From Primula veris (lineage: Eukaryota > Streptophyta > Magnoliopsida > Ericales > Primulaceae), in contig OY821743.1 in assembly GCA_963682055.1 (NCBI GenBank), positions 29,870,702 through 29,934,701 on the forward strand: a stretch of 64,000 nucleotides of DNA, read 5' to 3'. The notes under the pieces were generated by a model. The model was not told where the DNA came from. It saw only the letters and a list, made by a program, of their open reading frames with translations, and ran no database searches. The position numbers and the translations under genes were made by a program. Positions 1 to 10,595 of the stretch are shown here, piece after piece; the first letter of the stretch is position 1, and the number at the start of each line of letters is the position of its first letter.

Positions 1-814
1 TGCTAAAGTTGTTTGGTTTTGATGGTTATACATGCTCATAACTCAGTACATAGTCAAGTGGTTTGATATTAATTGAAAAAGCAAACACCATTAGCATCTA
101 TACATTTATAAATATAAAGAAAGATGATTTCAAGTAGTATCATCTCCAAAAAGACTTTTGACAGATTTTGAGAACTCTTGATAAAAAAAAAAGTCATAGC
201 CAGGCAAGAAAGTTGCAGAAAATTAAAGAGGGCAGAGAGAATGTACATTTTGTTCAAACACATATAGACTTAATCAAACGGAATTCATGAAAATTAATAT
301 AAAAAAATTACGAAAAAATGTAAACACCATGTTTCCTCGATATAAAAACTAAAAACATTAGTTACTAACTGATTTAAATATGTAATGGTCTATGCCCTCT
401 GGGCTCTGCTGAAAGGTAGGCAAAATATTGATGCTTAATATCAAACTAACTCCACCAACAATCCCTTCCAAATGTATTTAGAAAAAAATTCCATCAACAA
501 CCCCTTCCGAGTGCATTCAGAAAAAAGTTTCGGCAAGCGTCACTGCCAGTTTGAGCACCTAAATAAGGCTACAAAGGAGGTATGCTGCTATGCATTTAAA
601 AATGAGCCAATGACTCCAATAGAATCAAACGTATTTATCTTGCCAACTAAGCTATCCCTTCAAGTTGACAATACCTAATCATGTGTTTAACAATCTTATG
701 CATATTAGGAGTAATATGCATATGAATACAGTGAAAAACAATAAACATGGTACTAAGTTATGGTAAGTGCTATAAACAAACACAGACAGAAAGAAAAGAT
801 AAACAGTTACATAC
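1..814 (-). other. PBC1 intron 4 (partial), no exon seen
   Basis: This lies downstream of PBC1 exon 4 on the minus strand. I looked for the next conserved segment of the beta-3 subunit and found no match. The intron therefore runs past the left edge and the last exons are outside the window. The short reading frames here have no family features. Confidence 0.6.
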
Positions 815-3800
815 TTGGCTCCAATGGAGTCCATAGTGCAGATAAAAGGCTTATCTTCATCTCCCAATCCAGCAATTACAGGTTGGCAGAAATATGGCCC
901 AAATCTACCTCACAACAAGAAAGGATGTGATCAATTAATAGAAGGGAATTCAAAAAAAGTTGTATATTTCCATAAGTTTCTTTCAAGTGAATACAATCTA
1001 TTTGACCTTCCCTTCTTATTGTCCAAACCAACGACAGATATAATAACGAAATAATTTTATGTCCTCATGAAGAAGAAGAAAAACTGACCACAGAGTTGCA
1101 ACATTGGTCACAAAGGTAATATATACAGTTAACCTCTCGTGTTGTAACATTACCACATCATAATCATGCCAAAGTTTAGAAAAAGTGGCTTGTAGACATT
1201 TTCTTATGTATTGGGAGACAAAACAGAGTTTAGGATAACGGTAAAGGAGAATGCGATATTATACATAGGGTTGCGGTTTACATTTTATTTTTCCAATTTC
1301 ATGGTCTTAAACTTGACCGTAATTAATGAAACGAAATCTCTAGGTAACCCCTGCCTGCTCTAACTTACACCACTACAGGTTACAATACGGGAACTGCTAC
1401 AACTATTTGATCACATTTACTTATTGGGTGTTAAACAAGACATCACGTATGGTAGTTGATGAAGTAACTCAGATATATCAGTCAGCTACCGGTATCAGCT
1501 CAATAAGGCAGGGCAAACGGTCGAAAATTTGCAGCTTTTTCTCGCAAGAAAAATTAGGTAATGCATGTCCCTTAACTTCTTTTTCACCATGACAGAAGAC
1601 AATATATTTGGCAAAATATAGCAATTCAAACCTGCTTGCTAACCAAAATCTAATCTTTTCTTTAGTCAAGCCAGTGAAGTTAACTGTGCAAAACTAACTA
1701 GATGACCATAAGCTCGAGGTTTCGTATCAACTTGATATTAAAACAAATCATGTTGAATTTGATTGACCCGGTAAGATAAACATAAATTTATCGAAGAAAC
1801 ATCAGAAGAACAAATATATATAGTACATTAGCACCGACCTTTTCTCGTACAGAATTGCAGATACTAAGCTGGCAAAGGTTTCAGGCTTCATGTCCCTCTC
1901 TTCTCGAAGCTGATACAGCTTATGCCGAAATACCAGGCGTTGATAACTTCAAAAGCCAAAGAAATAATATTATCAATGAGAACATTAGAATGTATTTAGT
2001 TAGAGAGAAAAGTAACTGACGAAAAGGATAGTGAAAAAAATGGTTATTTATCTCCATATTTAAAGCAAGCGCATAGGGAAAGGAAAATAAATTTTTATTT
2101 TTATTATAAGGGAAACAGGCAGTAACCTATGTAAACTACTGTCTTGGGAGCAGGGGACTTAATTATTTCACTTGTGATAACCCCATGATAATCTTTTTCT
2201 TTCACACTCATTTCTACCCTCCATAATGAAAGAAAATAGATATACGGATCTACTGATGTAGTTCCCTCACTCCGTACTAAAGACAAACGTAGAGGGTTAA
2301 TAGCTACTGAACCTTTCCGGGTGTTTTGGATATCTAAAGATATTATAATGAAAGAATGCGTGAATGTAAAGTTATGAGGAAACCAGGGCATATGAGAAGT
2401 ATAAAGATACTGTTTGCCATGACATTTAATCATTAACTGTTAAAGCCAAACACGGCATCTGCAACTCAACTCTTATGCAGCCTAAACCTTGCTCGGTTGC
2501 ATCTTTTAAGGTCCAACTTATTTCTTTTTTTACTAATAAACAGTTAGTTAGATAGCTTAAAAGATCAGGGATTTACTTTCTCAGTAAAAAAAAGTAAAAA
2601 AAAAAAATTAAACGGGATATAACCCAAATTTTCATTTAGCGCTCACATAAGCCAGTAATTGTACTTTTAGAAATGCATCCATAGAATCTCTTTAATCTTT
2701 GGCAGATTTCCTTGCTCATGAAAGATATCAAAAACTAGTTTCTTTAGATTAACAAGAACCCAGCAAATAGATTGCCCCAGGGGTAAGTGGATGGGTATAC
2801 CCATGCCCCAGGCTCATTATCAAGGCTCATATCCCAGCACCTCCAAGACATGGGTTATTAATTAGTAAAAAAGAACGGCTTGACATTTATTAAGGCGTAT
2901 AACATTCATCAATTTTGAAAATTTATTCCCTCGCTTCCCCTAATCAACAACCAATTAATATAAAAATTCCTCCAATTACAGAAAATTATATTCCCCTAGT
3001 CCACCACTGGCTCCATCTATTGAGCCAAATACAACATAAAGAAAGCCCTAAAGACTTATACACACATTCATAAATAGGGCCCGTTTGACATCGTTTGTTT
3101 TTCAAATAGCTTCTTAAAAGAAACAATGAGAAAAAAAGCTGACTAAAAGAAGCTAGTGTAGTTTTTGGAACTTTTTTACTTATAAGTGACTCATAACTTA
3201 TATTTGTTGATAAGTTCTTTTTTTTTACTTATTTTGACTTATAAGTGACTTGTAAGTGTACAAAATGATTTTATAGAAAATATCTAATTTGTATGTGAAA
3301 AAAAAAAAAACCCCAAATTACTAGCTTCTCTAGTTCTGAGCTTTTCTAGCTTTAGAACCCAACAGCTAGCATTTTAAAAGCTAAAAAGGCTAAATAAAAA
3401 TAAAAATTGGCACCTATATATACATACACACCCATTTATATACACATATACATAGTGACATAAACATAAGCAATTTATATCCGTCTATAGAAGGAATAGC
3501 TTTTTTGAGCCAAAGAACATAATGAAAGTCTTAAACAGTTGTGCACTAGCATAAATACGCACATAACTAGATATATAGATATGTATAGTACATATTAAAA
3601 AAGGGAGAGGGTGATTATATAATAGTACAGAGTAAGGGCGTCAGAGGCGAGGCCAGAGAGGCCGATAAAGAGCTTGCCATGAATCTGATAAATCCTCTGG
3701 AAATCTGTCGCAACAGTCTGTAACTGGATACCTAATCGCCGATCGCTCGCTATGGCGAAACACTTTTCTCCCACCATCGCCACCAAAGCACTCCCATTGT

Positions 3801-4648
3801 ACTCGAATATCTGTTGTTGTTACAAAACGATCACTTGTTACTATTTCATTGTTTATGTATCTCCAATAAGGTCTTGTATTACGGCAATGTTTGGCAACAG
3901 ATTTTTTGGTCCAAAATCAAAATTTAAAAATCTGTCTTAAAAATCCACTGAAAATCAAGATTTTGGATTTTTTAAAATATTTTTTAGCCTAAAAATCTGC
4001 TTTTTGAAGCTAAATAATCTGACTGTCCAAATACCAACAGATTTTTAAAATCACTGGTTATTATTTCATTGTTTATTTCTCCAATACGGTCTTGTATTAA
4101 AAAAAGTACTCGAATATCTGTTGTAAAACGATCACTACTTTATTCAGTTAGGGTTTTGTATTAGAGATACTTGCAGTATATTTTTTTATATATTAATAAT
4201 TGGGGAACTCCACATTTTTATCATTTTTATTTTATTTTATTGATAAATGATAAAAATGTAGATGAAAAACCCCACAAAACAAAAGTTAATTATTTCCACC
4301 AATAGAAAAATATCAGAATTGTAGTACACACACACACACATATATAAATATATATATACACTAGCGAAATCCGCCCACGCTGATGTGAAATTAACAACTT
4401 CAAAACAATATAATTTCTTATCAACAAATCAAATCTAGCGATAATTACACGTAAAAGAATTAAGCGTTTCATAAAAAATGAGTACCTGGAAAATATAACA
4501 GAGATATAATAAAAATTCAAAGGCGAATGAATTGTTTAACCGTGGTTAATTCTGAAATATTGCAGTTACTTTTATTTTATATTTTAATTTCCAGAATGGC
4601 AAACTTGTAAATACTGTTACTTCCAAATCTACAGATAATAATATAAGT

Positions 4649-4687
<39 letters not shown>

Positions 4688-4700
4688 TACTTACTGACAT
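815..4700 (-). CDS. PBC1: 20S proteasome subunit beta type-3 (PBC1), partial, exons 1-4
   Basis: This is the beta-3 subunit of the 20S proteasome core, a structural, non-catalytic beta-ring member in cytosol and nucleus. Minus-strand coding exons are 4695-4700, 3629-3810, 1839-1946 and 815-904. All introns are GT-AG and all junctions are in phase. The translation begins [16 protein letters not shown], then carries [43 protein letters not shown] and [16 protein letters not shown], all hallmarks of plant PBC1. About 128 of the usual 204-205 residues are present. The rest lies beyond position 1. The start is unusual: ATG plus one serine codon form a 6-nt coding exon ending at a GTAAGT donor. Exon 2 has an in-frame TAA 12 nt upstream of its acceptor, so it cannot hold its own ATG. 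Functional gene very likely; the micro-exon is inferred. Confidence 0.93.
1947..3628 (-). other. PBC1 intron 2, 1.68 kb, noncoding
   Basis: AT-rich intron between exons 2 and 3 with poly(A) and poly(T) runs. A patch at 3075-3380 has short internal repeats of the type acttataagtgact and looks like a decayed short element. No coding signal was seen, and none was seen in intron 3 (905-1838). Confidence 0.6.
3798..4136. repeat. Inverted-order local duplication containing a decoy PBC1 acceptor
   Basis: The block at 3798-3836 (the first 12 nt of PBC1 exon 2 plus its acceptor) recurs at about 4106-4136. The next block, 3829-3880, recurs at about 4055-4100. Between them is about 180 bp with fragments of the type aacagattttt at both ends, which looks like a MITE. 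The outer copy keeps CAG before the exon-like ATATTCGAGTAC, so it is a potential acceptor. Using it would run into a stop within a few codons. Confidence 0.7.
4695..4700 (-). other. PBC1: 6-nt coding micro-exon of PBC1 (ATG TCA)
   Basis: On the minus strand ATGTCA is followed at once by the strong donor GTAAGT. Joined to the acceptor at 3811-3812 it restores the conserved beta-3 N-terminus M-S-I-F-E-Y. No other in-frame ATG sits upstream of exon 2 without a stop between. Confidence 0.8.
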
Positions 4701-4745
4701 TGAAACGATACAGAAAGAGAGAGAGAGAGAGAGAGAGAGGTATAG
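4701..4745 (-). promoter_or_regulatory. CT-rich 5' leader of PBC1
   Basis: Read on the minus strand, a (CT)n tract at about 4715-4740 precedes the PBC1 start codon by some 15 nt. A second (CT)n plus (TA)n tract, about 4651-4687, lies just inside intron 1. CT microsatellites are common in plant 5' leaders. No convincing TATA box was found. Confidence 0.5.
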
Positions 4746-4782
4746 TTGTTGGCTTGAAGAAGAAGAATAGATACAGGATTTA

Positions 4783-5565
4783 TTCAATTAGCACCCCCAA
4801 CTATCAAAATTTTGCAATTAACCTCCGATTATCATCTTTATAGATTGTTTAGTGTACTGTACGTGCAATTTAACTATTTGATTACTATTTTTAACAATTT
4901 ATCTACTAATCTAGTAAGTTTGAATTGATGAAATTGAGATCATTATATCTTGCATTTCGAAATCTATTTCTGAGGAACGTTGACATAATTACACTCACTG
5001 TGTGATAGATAAGAAAACGCGAGTTTAATTTCATCATTTTGTTTAATGTCAGGTGGTCCTCAATTGTGACAAAATCTATAAATCAGTACTTAAATTACTG
5101 AAAGTGGCACTTGAGTGCTTAAATTGTTAACAACTGGTTGTAAACTATAGTAAACGTATTTTTCCCTTTTAATATGACATAACTTTATGGTTGATGATCT
5201 ATTTTGGTCGATTTTTCATTTATTATAATACTTTATTTCATATTTACATATGTCAAGTATTTTTATTTTAGTATGACAAAAAAAAAATAGTTTTACTCAC
5301 TAATTTTTTTTTATATGTAAAACTGTTTGAGATCAATTTTCTACAATAATTGTTATCCTACCTTTTGTGAATTGACAAACTACATCTATCAAACAAATAA
5401 CTTTGTAAAACGAATAAATGAATAGAAAGTTATGTCATATTAAAGATGATCTTGGGGTTAATTACAAAAATTTGATAGTTTGTGGAGGCTAATCGCAAGA
5501 ACAAATAGTTTTTGTGGATTATTTGCAAATGACCCATAGTTCAAGTGACTTATTTAGATTTTAGG
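4783..5565. mobile_element. Putative DNA transposon or MITE with inverted ends (repeat T, full copy)
   Basis: The left end reads ttagcacccccaactatcaa followed by aattttgcaattaacc. The right end, about 5450-5500, is its imperfect reverse complement (ggttaattacaaaa, then tttgatagtttgtggaggct). Inside, a near-perfect 19-bp inverted pair, tttaatatgacataacttt, lies at about 5168 and 5430. The right part (about 5170-5560) is repeated at about 13430-13830 and 18000-18400 at the ends of cassettes 1 and 2. No coding capacity. Family not identified. Confidence 0.55.
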
Positions 5566-6167
5566 CTTTAATAAATATACTTGTTAATACAATTAATTAA
5601 CAAAAAAAAGTAAAACTTATGTAATTAATATAGCTGATAGTATATAAATTTATTAATTTAGAGAGTTATTAATTAATATATTAATTTATTATTTTAAATA
5701 GGTTTTATCAATTCAATAAATATACTTGTTAATATTAAAATAAAATTCATTATATATTACTAATGTTACTCATTAAACTCGTTATTAAAGTTTAATACAC
5801 TACTTCACTTATTAAAATATAAATTCGTTACATCATAAACTGTGTGGTAAACAAAAAAAAACATATTAATACACTTAATTAGGCATGAGCTCCAAGTATG
5901 TATATTTAAATTTTAAGATGAATCAAATGAATATAGAGTTATATTTTACTAAATCGTCATAGTAATGTTTGTCACTTCTAACAATTATTAATTTATGGTT
6001 TTCCGGGAACTTTATATTTATATAAAGATTTTTCAAAATTTTATAATCTTATTGATTTATCGAAATTAGTCATTTTTTACATTTGTCCTAGTCGGGACCG
6101 GAAAAAAATATTATTTTACAGAATCTATTAATTTACCGAGTATTAAATTATAGAGGTTCGACTGTAC
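5566..6167. other. AT-rich intergenic DNA, decayed repeat
   Basis: No gene seen. The segment has many ttaattaatt motifs. It ends in a reversed copy of a motif (tagaggttcgactgta) whose forward form, agaacctctataaattaata, occurs in cassettes 1 and 2 at about 9587 and 14130. It may be the remnant of an inverted-repeat element. Confidence 0.4.
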
Positions 6168-6172
6168 TTTAG

Positions 6173-6462
6173 TGTAATGACCCGCTCCACGGACCAAACC
6201 GCCACGTCGGTATCAACAATATTGTCCGCTTTGACACAACTTCCCAGGGGGATCACCCATCCTGATACTACTCCAAGCTAAGCACGCTTAACTATGGAGT
6301 TCCGTCCTCGCTATTGTGCCGCACGGCTTTAAAAGGCTTTGTTGATAGGAAATGTATATTTAAGCTCATATACCACACGAGTACGCTCATATCTAGGCGA
6401 TGTGAGATTGACGCACAACACCGCACCACAGAAATTCCTTCCTGAAAATCTGGGTCGTCATA
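6173..6462 (-). repeat. Cassandra LTR (minus orientation, 3' LTR)
   Basis: About 290 bp, reverse complement of the LTRs at 8496-8785 and 8896-9187. It contains the 5S-rRNA-like segment in reverse at about 6244-6303. It is followed on the plus strand by the reversed purine tract and the short internal domain. Confidence 0.85.
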
Positions 6463-6569
6463 ATCACCCTCCCTTTAGGCACGACGTCCTCGTCGGGCAC
6501 GTCGTCCTTCAGGGTCCACATACACGTGCTAGTCCCCACATTTCCGGCCAGATAGAGGCTCTGATACCA
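6463..6569 (-). mobile_element. Cassandra internal domain with primer-binding site
   Basis: About 107 bp, non-coding. It carries the reversed polypurine tract at 6463-6480. It ends at 6559-6569 in gctctgatacca, the reverse complement of the initiator-Met tRNA primer site TGGTATCAGAGC. The expected 5' LTR does not follow; the sequence changes at about 6573. Confidence 0.8.
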
Positions 6570-6572
6570 AAT

Positions 6573-7514
6573 TGTGAGAAATACTTTTATTTATTTCTAA
6601 TTAATGATAACAGAACTTTAATCTAAATTAATGAAAAAGAGAGTTGTAATAAAAGTTGCATACGAATAAACATACTTCATTTTTTTCGTAAATAATACAG
6701 TGAAATACATATCTTTATTTCAAGCCAGAAAGTGAAAACTTTATTTGGAAATTATTTTACAAGTGTTTCTTACATAAACAAGTCAAAAAAACTTAATGAC
6801 CCCGCTCCTTGACCCCTGCTAGATTTGATTCGTCACTACCGATATCTGAAACGAAATTATATAAGCAACGGGATGAGTATTTCCTTGAAAATACTCAGTA
6901 GGACTACTAACTTAAAGAAACTATAATAAAGTATAACATGTGAGTACAAACCGTAACTGCATACAGCTTCCTGCAAAAAAGATGGTTAGGCAAATAACGA
7001 GAAAAATATATAATCAATATGATGCATGCTCATAATTATTTTTCCAATAATGCATAAGTGTCATGTCCTTGAGCCTAAGTTGGTTGTGTAAGGTCTATCC
7101 CATTACACGTGGTACCAAAAGTCACGCCCCACTCTACGCAGACCAAACATCGCGAAAAAGGTCACACCTCACTCTAGATAGACACATCACACCCCACTCC
7201 AGGTGGACATAGTCGCAGAAAAGTTATACCCCACTCTAGGTAGACAAGTCGCACCCCATCCCGGGTGGACAAACCTCTCCCAAACCGGGAGGATCAATGC
7301 AAATGTCATGCCATGATATATCAAATAAGCAAATCAAAATCCACTAAGTTTCAGATATGAATCGTTATATGCATTTGTTTAATAATATTTAAACATACCT
7401 CAAGTTCGATAATGTAACGCAAAAAGATATTAAGGCAATATTATAATAATTTTAAGGTTTCGAACCCACCTCTAAGCGTTAACTGAGCTTGGCTATGTCT
7501 CTTGACCTTCGTCA
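6573..7514. mobile_element. Candidate solo LTR or other insertion inside Cassandra
   Basis: This non-Cassandra segment begins TGTGA and ends TCACA, a 5-bp inverted terminus of the LTR type. It has no ORF and no clear target-site duplication. Around 7120-7275 it holds a degenerate minisatellite. Confidence 0.3.
7120..7275. repeat. Degenerate minisatellite, about 5 units
   Basis: Imperfect units of roughly 25-35 bp built on the pattern tcacaccccactctaggtagaca (split: tcacacccc / actctagg / tagaca). It is GC-richer than its surroundings. No coding or RNA-gene feature recognised. Confidence 0.6.
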
Positions 7515-7563
7515 CACCCCGATTTACGCTAATTACTAGTTTATTACCCACTAAATATAATAT

Positions 7564-7594
<31 letters not shown>

Positions 7595-7779
7595 ATATAG
7601 TGTTTATATCTTATAATTATAATACTTTAGTATAAAGAAACTTTGTAATCTCAATATAATATTATAATCTCTATATAATGTTATATTTTTTTGAAGTATG
7701 TTGAAGTGTGAGAGGGTGTAGGGGTATATACAGTGTTGGAAAAGTGACTATGTGTTTTGTGCATTAAATGTGCTGAATT

Positions 7780-8155
7780 TTGTTTTTAGGACATCTGTCC
7801 ACTAAAAGCTTCATACAGAATTAGATATGTATCCAAATGGAGCATGGGATATATTTCTGAACCTACAAGATAAATATTTACAAGTTTCATGCTTTGTACA
7901 TTTCCTAATTCGTAAGATAAGTCGGTCTAAATTGTCCTAAAAAGTGACACATATGCTGTTCTTGAAATTTCAGGAAACCTATTCACTAAAATATTCACAG
8001 AGAATTCGATATGTGTCCAAATGGAGCATGGGATATATATACAAGAGAAAGATATACAAGTTTCATGTTTTGTATATTTCCTAATTCGTAGGAGAAGTCG
8101 GCCTAAATTGTCCTAGAAGGTGACACATATGCTGTTCTGGAATGTTCTGATATCA
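7780..8155. repeat. Tandem duplication, about 190-bp unit, 2 copies
   Basis: Two head-to-tail copies share ccaaatggagcatgggatat, acaagtttcatg, tttcctaattcgta, gtcggcctaaattgtccta and gtgacacatatgctgttct. A third, weaker start follows at about 8160. A CT-rich microsatellite lies at 7563-7600. Noncoding. Confidence 0.7.
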
Positions 8156-8495
8156 TGTTACTAAAATAGCCACAAATATTCTCATACAAGTCCAAATTAC
8201 TCAAATTTTATATATTTGGAAAGATAAAACATAGGTCTAGACTTTTTATTTATATTATAAGCTCAAATTTTGAGAAAATAGAATACAAAATGGTAGATCA
8301 ATCCCGTTTGTCTGCTGTGTTCCTAACTATTTGAAGTAAAGTACTTAAAAACTCATATTTACTATAATCAGAATCCAAATATAGTAAAATCTATATCTTA
8401 TTTTAAGAATATATATATATATATATATATTTAACACTTTTATGAAAATTCTAATATTAATTATAGAATTTTGAGTGTGTTACACTGATACCAAT

Positions 8496-9187
8496 TGTGA
8501 CGACCCAGATTTCCAGGAGGAAATTCTGTGGTGCGGTGTTGTGCGTCAGTCCCACATCACCCAGATATGAGAGTACTCGTGTGGTATATGAGCTTAAATA
8601 TCCATTTCCTATCAACAAGGCCATTTTAAGCCATGCGACATAATAGCTAGAATGGAACTCCACAGTTAAGCGTGCTTAGCTTGGAGTAGTACCAGGATGG
8701 GTGACCCCCCTGGAAAATTGTGCCAAAGCGGACAATAATGTTGATACGGGCGTGACGGTTTGGTCCGTGGAGCCGGGTCATTACAGATGGTATCAGAGAC
8801 TCTATCTGGCCGGAAATGTGGGGACTAGCACGTGTATGTGGACTCCTGAAGGACGACGTGCTCAACGAGGACGTCGTGCCTAAATGGAGGGTGATTTTGA
8901 CGACCCAGATTTCCAGGAAGGAATTTCTGTGGTGCGGTGTTGTGCATCAATCTCATATCGTCTAGATATGAGAGTACTCGTGTGGTATATGAGCTTAAAG
9001 ATCCATTTCCTATCAACAAGGCCTTTTAAAGCTGTGCGACACAATAACGAGGACGGAACTCCATAGTTAAGCGTGCTTAGCTTGGAGTTAGTACCAGGAT
9101 GGGTGACCCCTCTGGGAAGTTGTGCCAAAGCGGACAATATTGTTGATACGAGCGTGGCGGTTCGATCCGTGGGGCCGGGTCGTTACA
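8496..9187 (+). mobile_element. Complete Cassandra TRIM retrotransposon (plus orientation)
   Basis: The 5' LTR is 8496-8785 and the 3' LTR 8896-9187, each about 290 bp with TGT...ACA type ends. The primer site TGGTATCAGAG at 8788-8798 matches the initiator-Met tRNA. The purine tract aaatggagggtga lies just before the 3' LTR. The internal domain is about 110 bp and codes for nothing, so mobility must depend on proteins from other elements. It lies inside the remains of an older, oppositely oriented Cassandra. Confidence 0.9.
8654..8713 (+). promoter_or_regulatory. 5S rRNA-derived Pol III internal promoter in Cassandra 5' LTR
   Basis: The LTR contains aactccacagttaagcgtgc followed by ttagc, then gtagtaccaggatgggtgac. 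This matches the A box, intermediate element and C box of plant 5S rRNA in sense orientation. The same segment lies at about 9055-9117 in the 3' LTR and reversed at about 6244-6303. It is not a 5S gene: the first third of 5S rRNA is absent. Confidence 0.85.
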
Positions 9188-9196
9188 GAACGTGTG

Positions 9197-9278
9197 GTAC
9201 TCTCATATCTGGGCGATGTGGGACTGACGCACAACACCGCACCAAAGAAATTCCTTCCTGAAAATCTGGGTCGTCACA
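9197..9278 (-). repeat. Inverted Cassandra LTR fragment
   Basis: An 82-bp reverse complement of the first part of the adjacent LTR (8896 onwards) that ends in gggtcgtcaca. With the 3' LTR it could form a foldback. It is followed directly by TTTAG, so it looks like the true right end of the older minus-oriented insertion. Confidence 0.75.
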
Positions 9279-10472
9279 TTTAGAAACCAGTTTTTTTATT
9301 TTTTGGACATACTATCGGCTATTATAATTTTACATCTGCAGGTGTTGTACTTAATCTGAACCATCTAATTATCATCCAATGGTTGCAAAAAACTCAAGTC
9401 TTCTTTGGATCTAAATTTTTGAGCTTAATTTGTTATTTTTTGGACCGTCTGATTCAAAATTGATGGCTACAATTTAATAGCTGCTGCAAAATTATTATAG
9501 TTGGTAGTTGCTAACCCGTCCCCGGTTTTGGTATCGGTAGCAATTCCACGTCATTTGGGTCACACTTTTTTTTATATACAATAGAACCTCTATAAATTAA
9601 TAATGTAGGGACCGTAGAAATTTATTAATTTAGAGATTTATTAATTAATCGATAAATTAATAATTATTATTCTATTGAGGTTTTAATTGATGGGAGTATT
9701 GGACGATCAATATTCAATAAGAAACAATAACATATTGTTTTTAACAATACAAAATTCGTTATGTCAATAAAATTTTAATTAATTTAGATGAAACCGCTAT
9801 TGAGGAAGGTATTCATAAACTTGAGAAAATGATTGCTAAAATGGATGTCAATGGTTTGTTGGATTAGTAAGATTGATAAGTGTTGAGATGTATAGACTTT
9901 AAAAAAAATTGAGAATACCGATTTTGGAAACAATAAAAATGATGAAGTTGAAAATGATGCATTTGGAACTAGTCACGCAAAACAAAGCATTTATCCCGTC
10001 TATAACTCTTCATACTTTTTTGGTGTAGTTCGAAAAAACTACACCAAAGATTTTGATACAATTAGAAAAATCATGGTATACACCTTCTGCATCTCTACGG
10101 CCTACCAAATTTCATAAAAGTAAATTGTGATTTTCTACTTACATTAAATTTATTTGAAATTTTCAATATTTTATCACTTTTTGCAAACGAAGCTATCTGA
10201 TTCAAAATTTATCTTTCTTGTACTAATCTTCGAGTTTAAATGCCCTCGGTAATAGGTTGTTTTTATTGGGCTTTAAGGAAATGATGATCATTTGGGTCAT
10301 GTCCAATAAGGGTGACTTTCTAGGGTTACGCAAGAAGTCTCCAGAAAAGTGAGTAGGTGATCAATTACTCCGATGTGACAAGAGTTAAGAGGATTTCATT
10401 GACAGATGGCACTAATATAGCCTTTTTTATCACAGCTGTTTACCATTATTTGTTCAGTTTCATTTACTCGCT

Positions 10473-10480
10473 CTTTATAA
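10473..10480 (+). promoter_or_regulatory. TATA-like box of orphan gene copy 1
   Basis: The motif ctttataactct lies about 120 nt upstream of the ATG and is identical in all three copies. A CCAAT motif sits at about 10309 in gtccaataaggg. Placement fits a plant core promoter; function is inferred. Confidence 0.5.
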
Positions 10481-10595
10481 CTCTCAATACTCAAATCCCG
10501 TCATCATCATTTCAAAATGTTTCCTAATTAATCCACATTATTATTCACTTTACCATTTCTTTCAAATCCCATCACTACCAAATCAAATAGTTAAA

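Larger units (their letters stand above)
6173..9278. mobile_element. Composite Cassandra TRIM insertion, TSD TTTAG
   Basis: The block starts TGTAATGACCC and ends GGGTCGTCACA. It is flanked by TTTAG at 6168-6172 and 9279-9283. The empty site survives in the second cassette at about 13846-13862 (gtactttaggaaccag). The left part is a minus-oriented Cassandra: LTR 6173-6462, internal domain, primer site. The right end, about 9197-9278, is the tip of its other LTR. Between them lie about 1.9 kb of other DNA and a complete plus-oriented Cassandra. Confidence 0.75.

Noticed and set aside
7563..7600. CT microsatellite as a promoter element
   Set aside because: No gene starts nearby; simple sequence only.
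8654..8713. 5S rRNA gene
   Set aside because: Only the internal promoter part resembles 5S rRNA and it is embedded in retrotransposon LTRs, repeated in the same way three times.
8457..9261. Several 60-85 codon frames on both strands
   Set aside because: All fall inside Cassandra LTRs, which are noncoding; the frames arise from repeated LTR sequence.
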